From positions 1-5,676 of the forward strand of contig JACMMA010000190.1 in the NCBI GenBank assembly GCA_014379275.1: 5,676 nucleotides of DNA, written 5' to 3'. Position numbers and translations under genes: made by a program. Below are positions 5,441-5,676 of this stretch, in pieces; within the stretch, counting starts at the first letter, position 1; each line of letters begins with the position of its first letter. This stretch comes from Armatimonadota bacterium (lineage in GTDB: Bacteria; Armatimonadota; Armatimonadia; Armatimonadales; Armatimonadaceae). The notes under the pieces are model-generated. The model was not told the origin of the DNA. It searched no databases and saw only the letters and a program-made list of their open reading frames with translations.

Positions 5441-5676
5441 CTACTGCGTCGGAAACAACTCGTCCCACGACTGCGCCACCATGCCCTGGCGCAGACACCG
5501 GTTCAGTTCTTCCACCGTCGAGATCGAGCGGACGCAATCTTTTATCCGTTGTGAGGGGGCGCCCAGTCGTGCCTCCAGCGTCAGAAGTGATCCGCGGGCT
5601 TGCTGTAGCCGCCCAGACAGTTCGCCCTGCGCCACGCCCTTTTTCGACGGCTTCGTTAAGGTGCTCGATTCAAACA
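5441..5676 (-). CDS. C-terminal fragment, possible Rpn-family (PD-(D/E)XK nuclease/transposase-like) protein, cut by window edge
   Basis: The frame is open from the window edge to the TAG at 5441, giving about 78 residues; the N-terminus is outside. A shorter reading would begin at GTG 5635 (64 aa), but it has no clear SD and the frame continues upstream, so a partial gene is more likely. The end of the protein, from GVAQGELSGRLQQARGSLLTLEARLG to MVAQSWDELFPTQ, resembles the tails of Rpn-type or DUF4351-containing proteins. Those have a charged Gly/Gln/Glu-rich linker, a helix with LEARLG, and a final helix in which a leucine-rich segment precedes a hydrophobic -LF end. The catalytic domain is not visible, so no activity can be claimed. 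Just upstream, a different frame reads IEHLNEAVEKG, a better family fit than the open frame's SSTLTKPSKKG, which raises the possibility of frameshifts near 5637-5644 and 5665. The family assignment is tentative. Confidence 0.45.
   Translation of the reverse strand, partial: FESSTLTKPSKKGVAQGELSGRLQQARGSLLTLEARLGAPSQRIKDCVRSISTVEELNRCLRQGMVAQSWDELFPTQ

Overview
The window is a chromosomal stretch of a GC-rich (by eye roughly 60% GC) bacterium. Every gene I can support lies on the minus strand. Its core is a branched-chain amino acid (or related amide/urea) ABC transporter set, read right to left: periplasmic binding lipoprotein (livJ-type, 5258-4050), permease livH (3987-3031) and permease livM (2970-1891). 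These are followed by an uncharacterised DUF2306-like membrane protein (1859-1179). About 0.5 kb of apparently non-coding DNA then separates this group from a NYN/LabA-type nuclease-fold protein with the start of an OST-HTH (LOTUS) domain (666 to beyond base 1). At the right edge is the C-terminal part of a possible Rpn-type (PD-(D/E)XK) nuclease/'transposase-like' protein (5676-5441). The binding protein has a lipoprotein-type signal and a Gly/Ala linker, and Shine-Dalgarno sequences are used. No marker gene fixes the phylum; Armatimonadota or a Planctomycetota-like lineage is only a guess.

Layout, left to right: 1-666 NYN-OST-HTH protein, cut by the window edge; 667-1178 intergenic with a candidate promoter near 690 and only short inverted repeats; 1179-1859 DUF2306-like protein; 1891-2970 livM, with a plus-oriented terminator-like hairpin inside its last codons; 2971-3030 livH/livM spacer holding an intrinsic-terminator-like hairpin; 3031-3987 livH; 3998-4047 a 50-bp near-perfect palindrome between livJ and livH; 4050-5258 livJ; 5259-5440 livJ leader with a consensus TATAAT, a strong SD and two small inverted repeats; 5441-5676 partial Rpn-like protein.

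How the genes work together: the lipoprotein would capture the substrate outside the cytoplasmic membrane and hand it to the LivH-LivM channel. The two ATPases normally needed (LivG, LivF) are not in the window, so they must be encoded elsewhere. The operon has a graded look. The abundant binding protein comes first, a strong hairpin separates it from livH, and a second, terminator-like hairpin separates livH from livM. Each of these could lower expression of the downstream membrane subunits. I found no clearly new biological system. The most interesting items are these intercistronic structures, the NYN-OST-HTH protein and the possibly frameshifted Rpn-like remnant.
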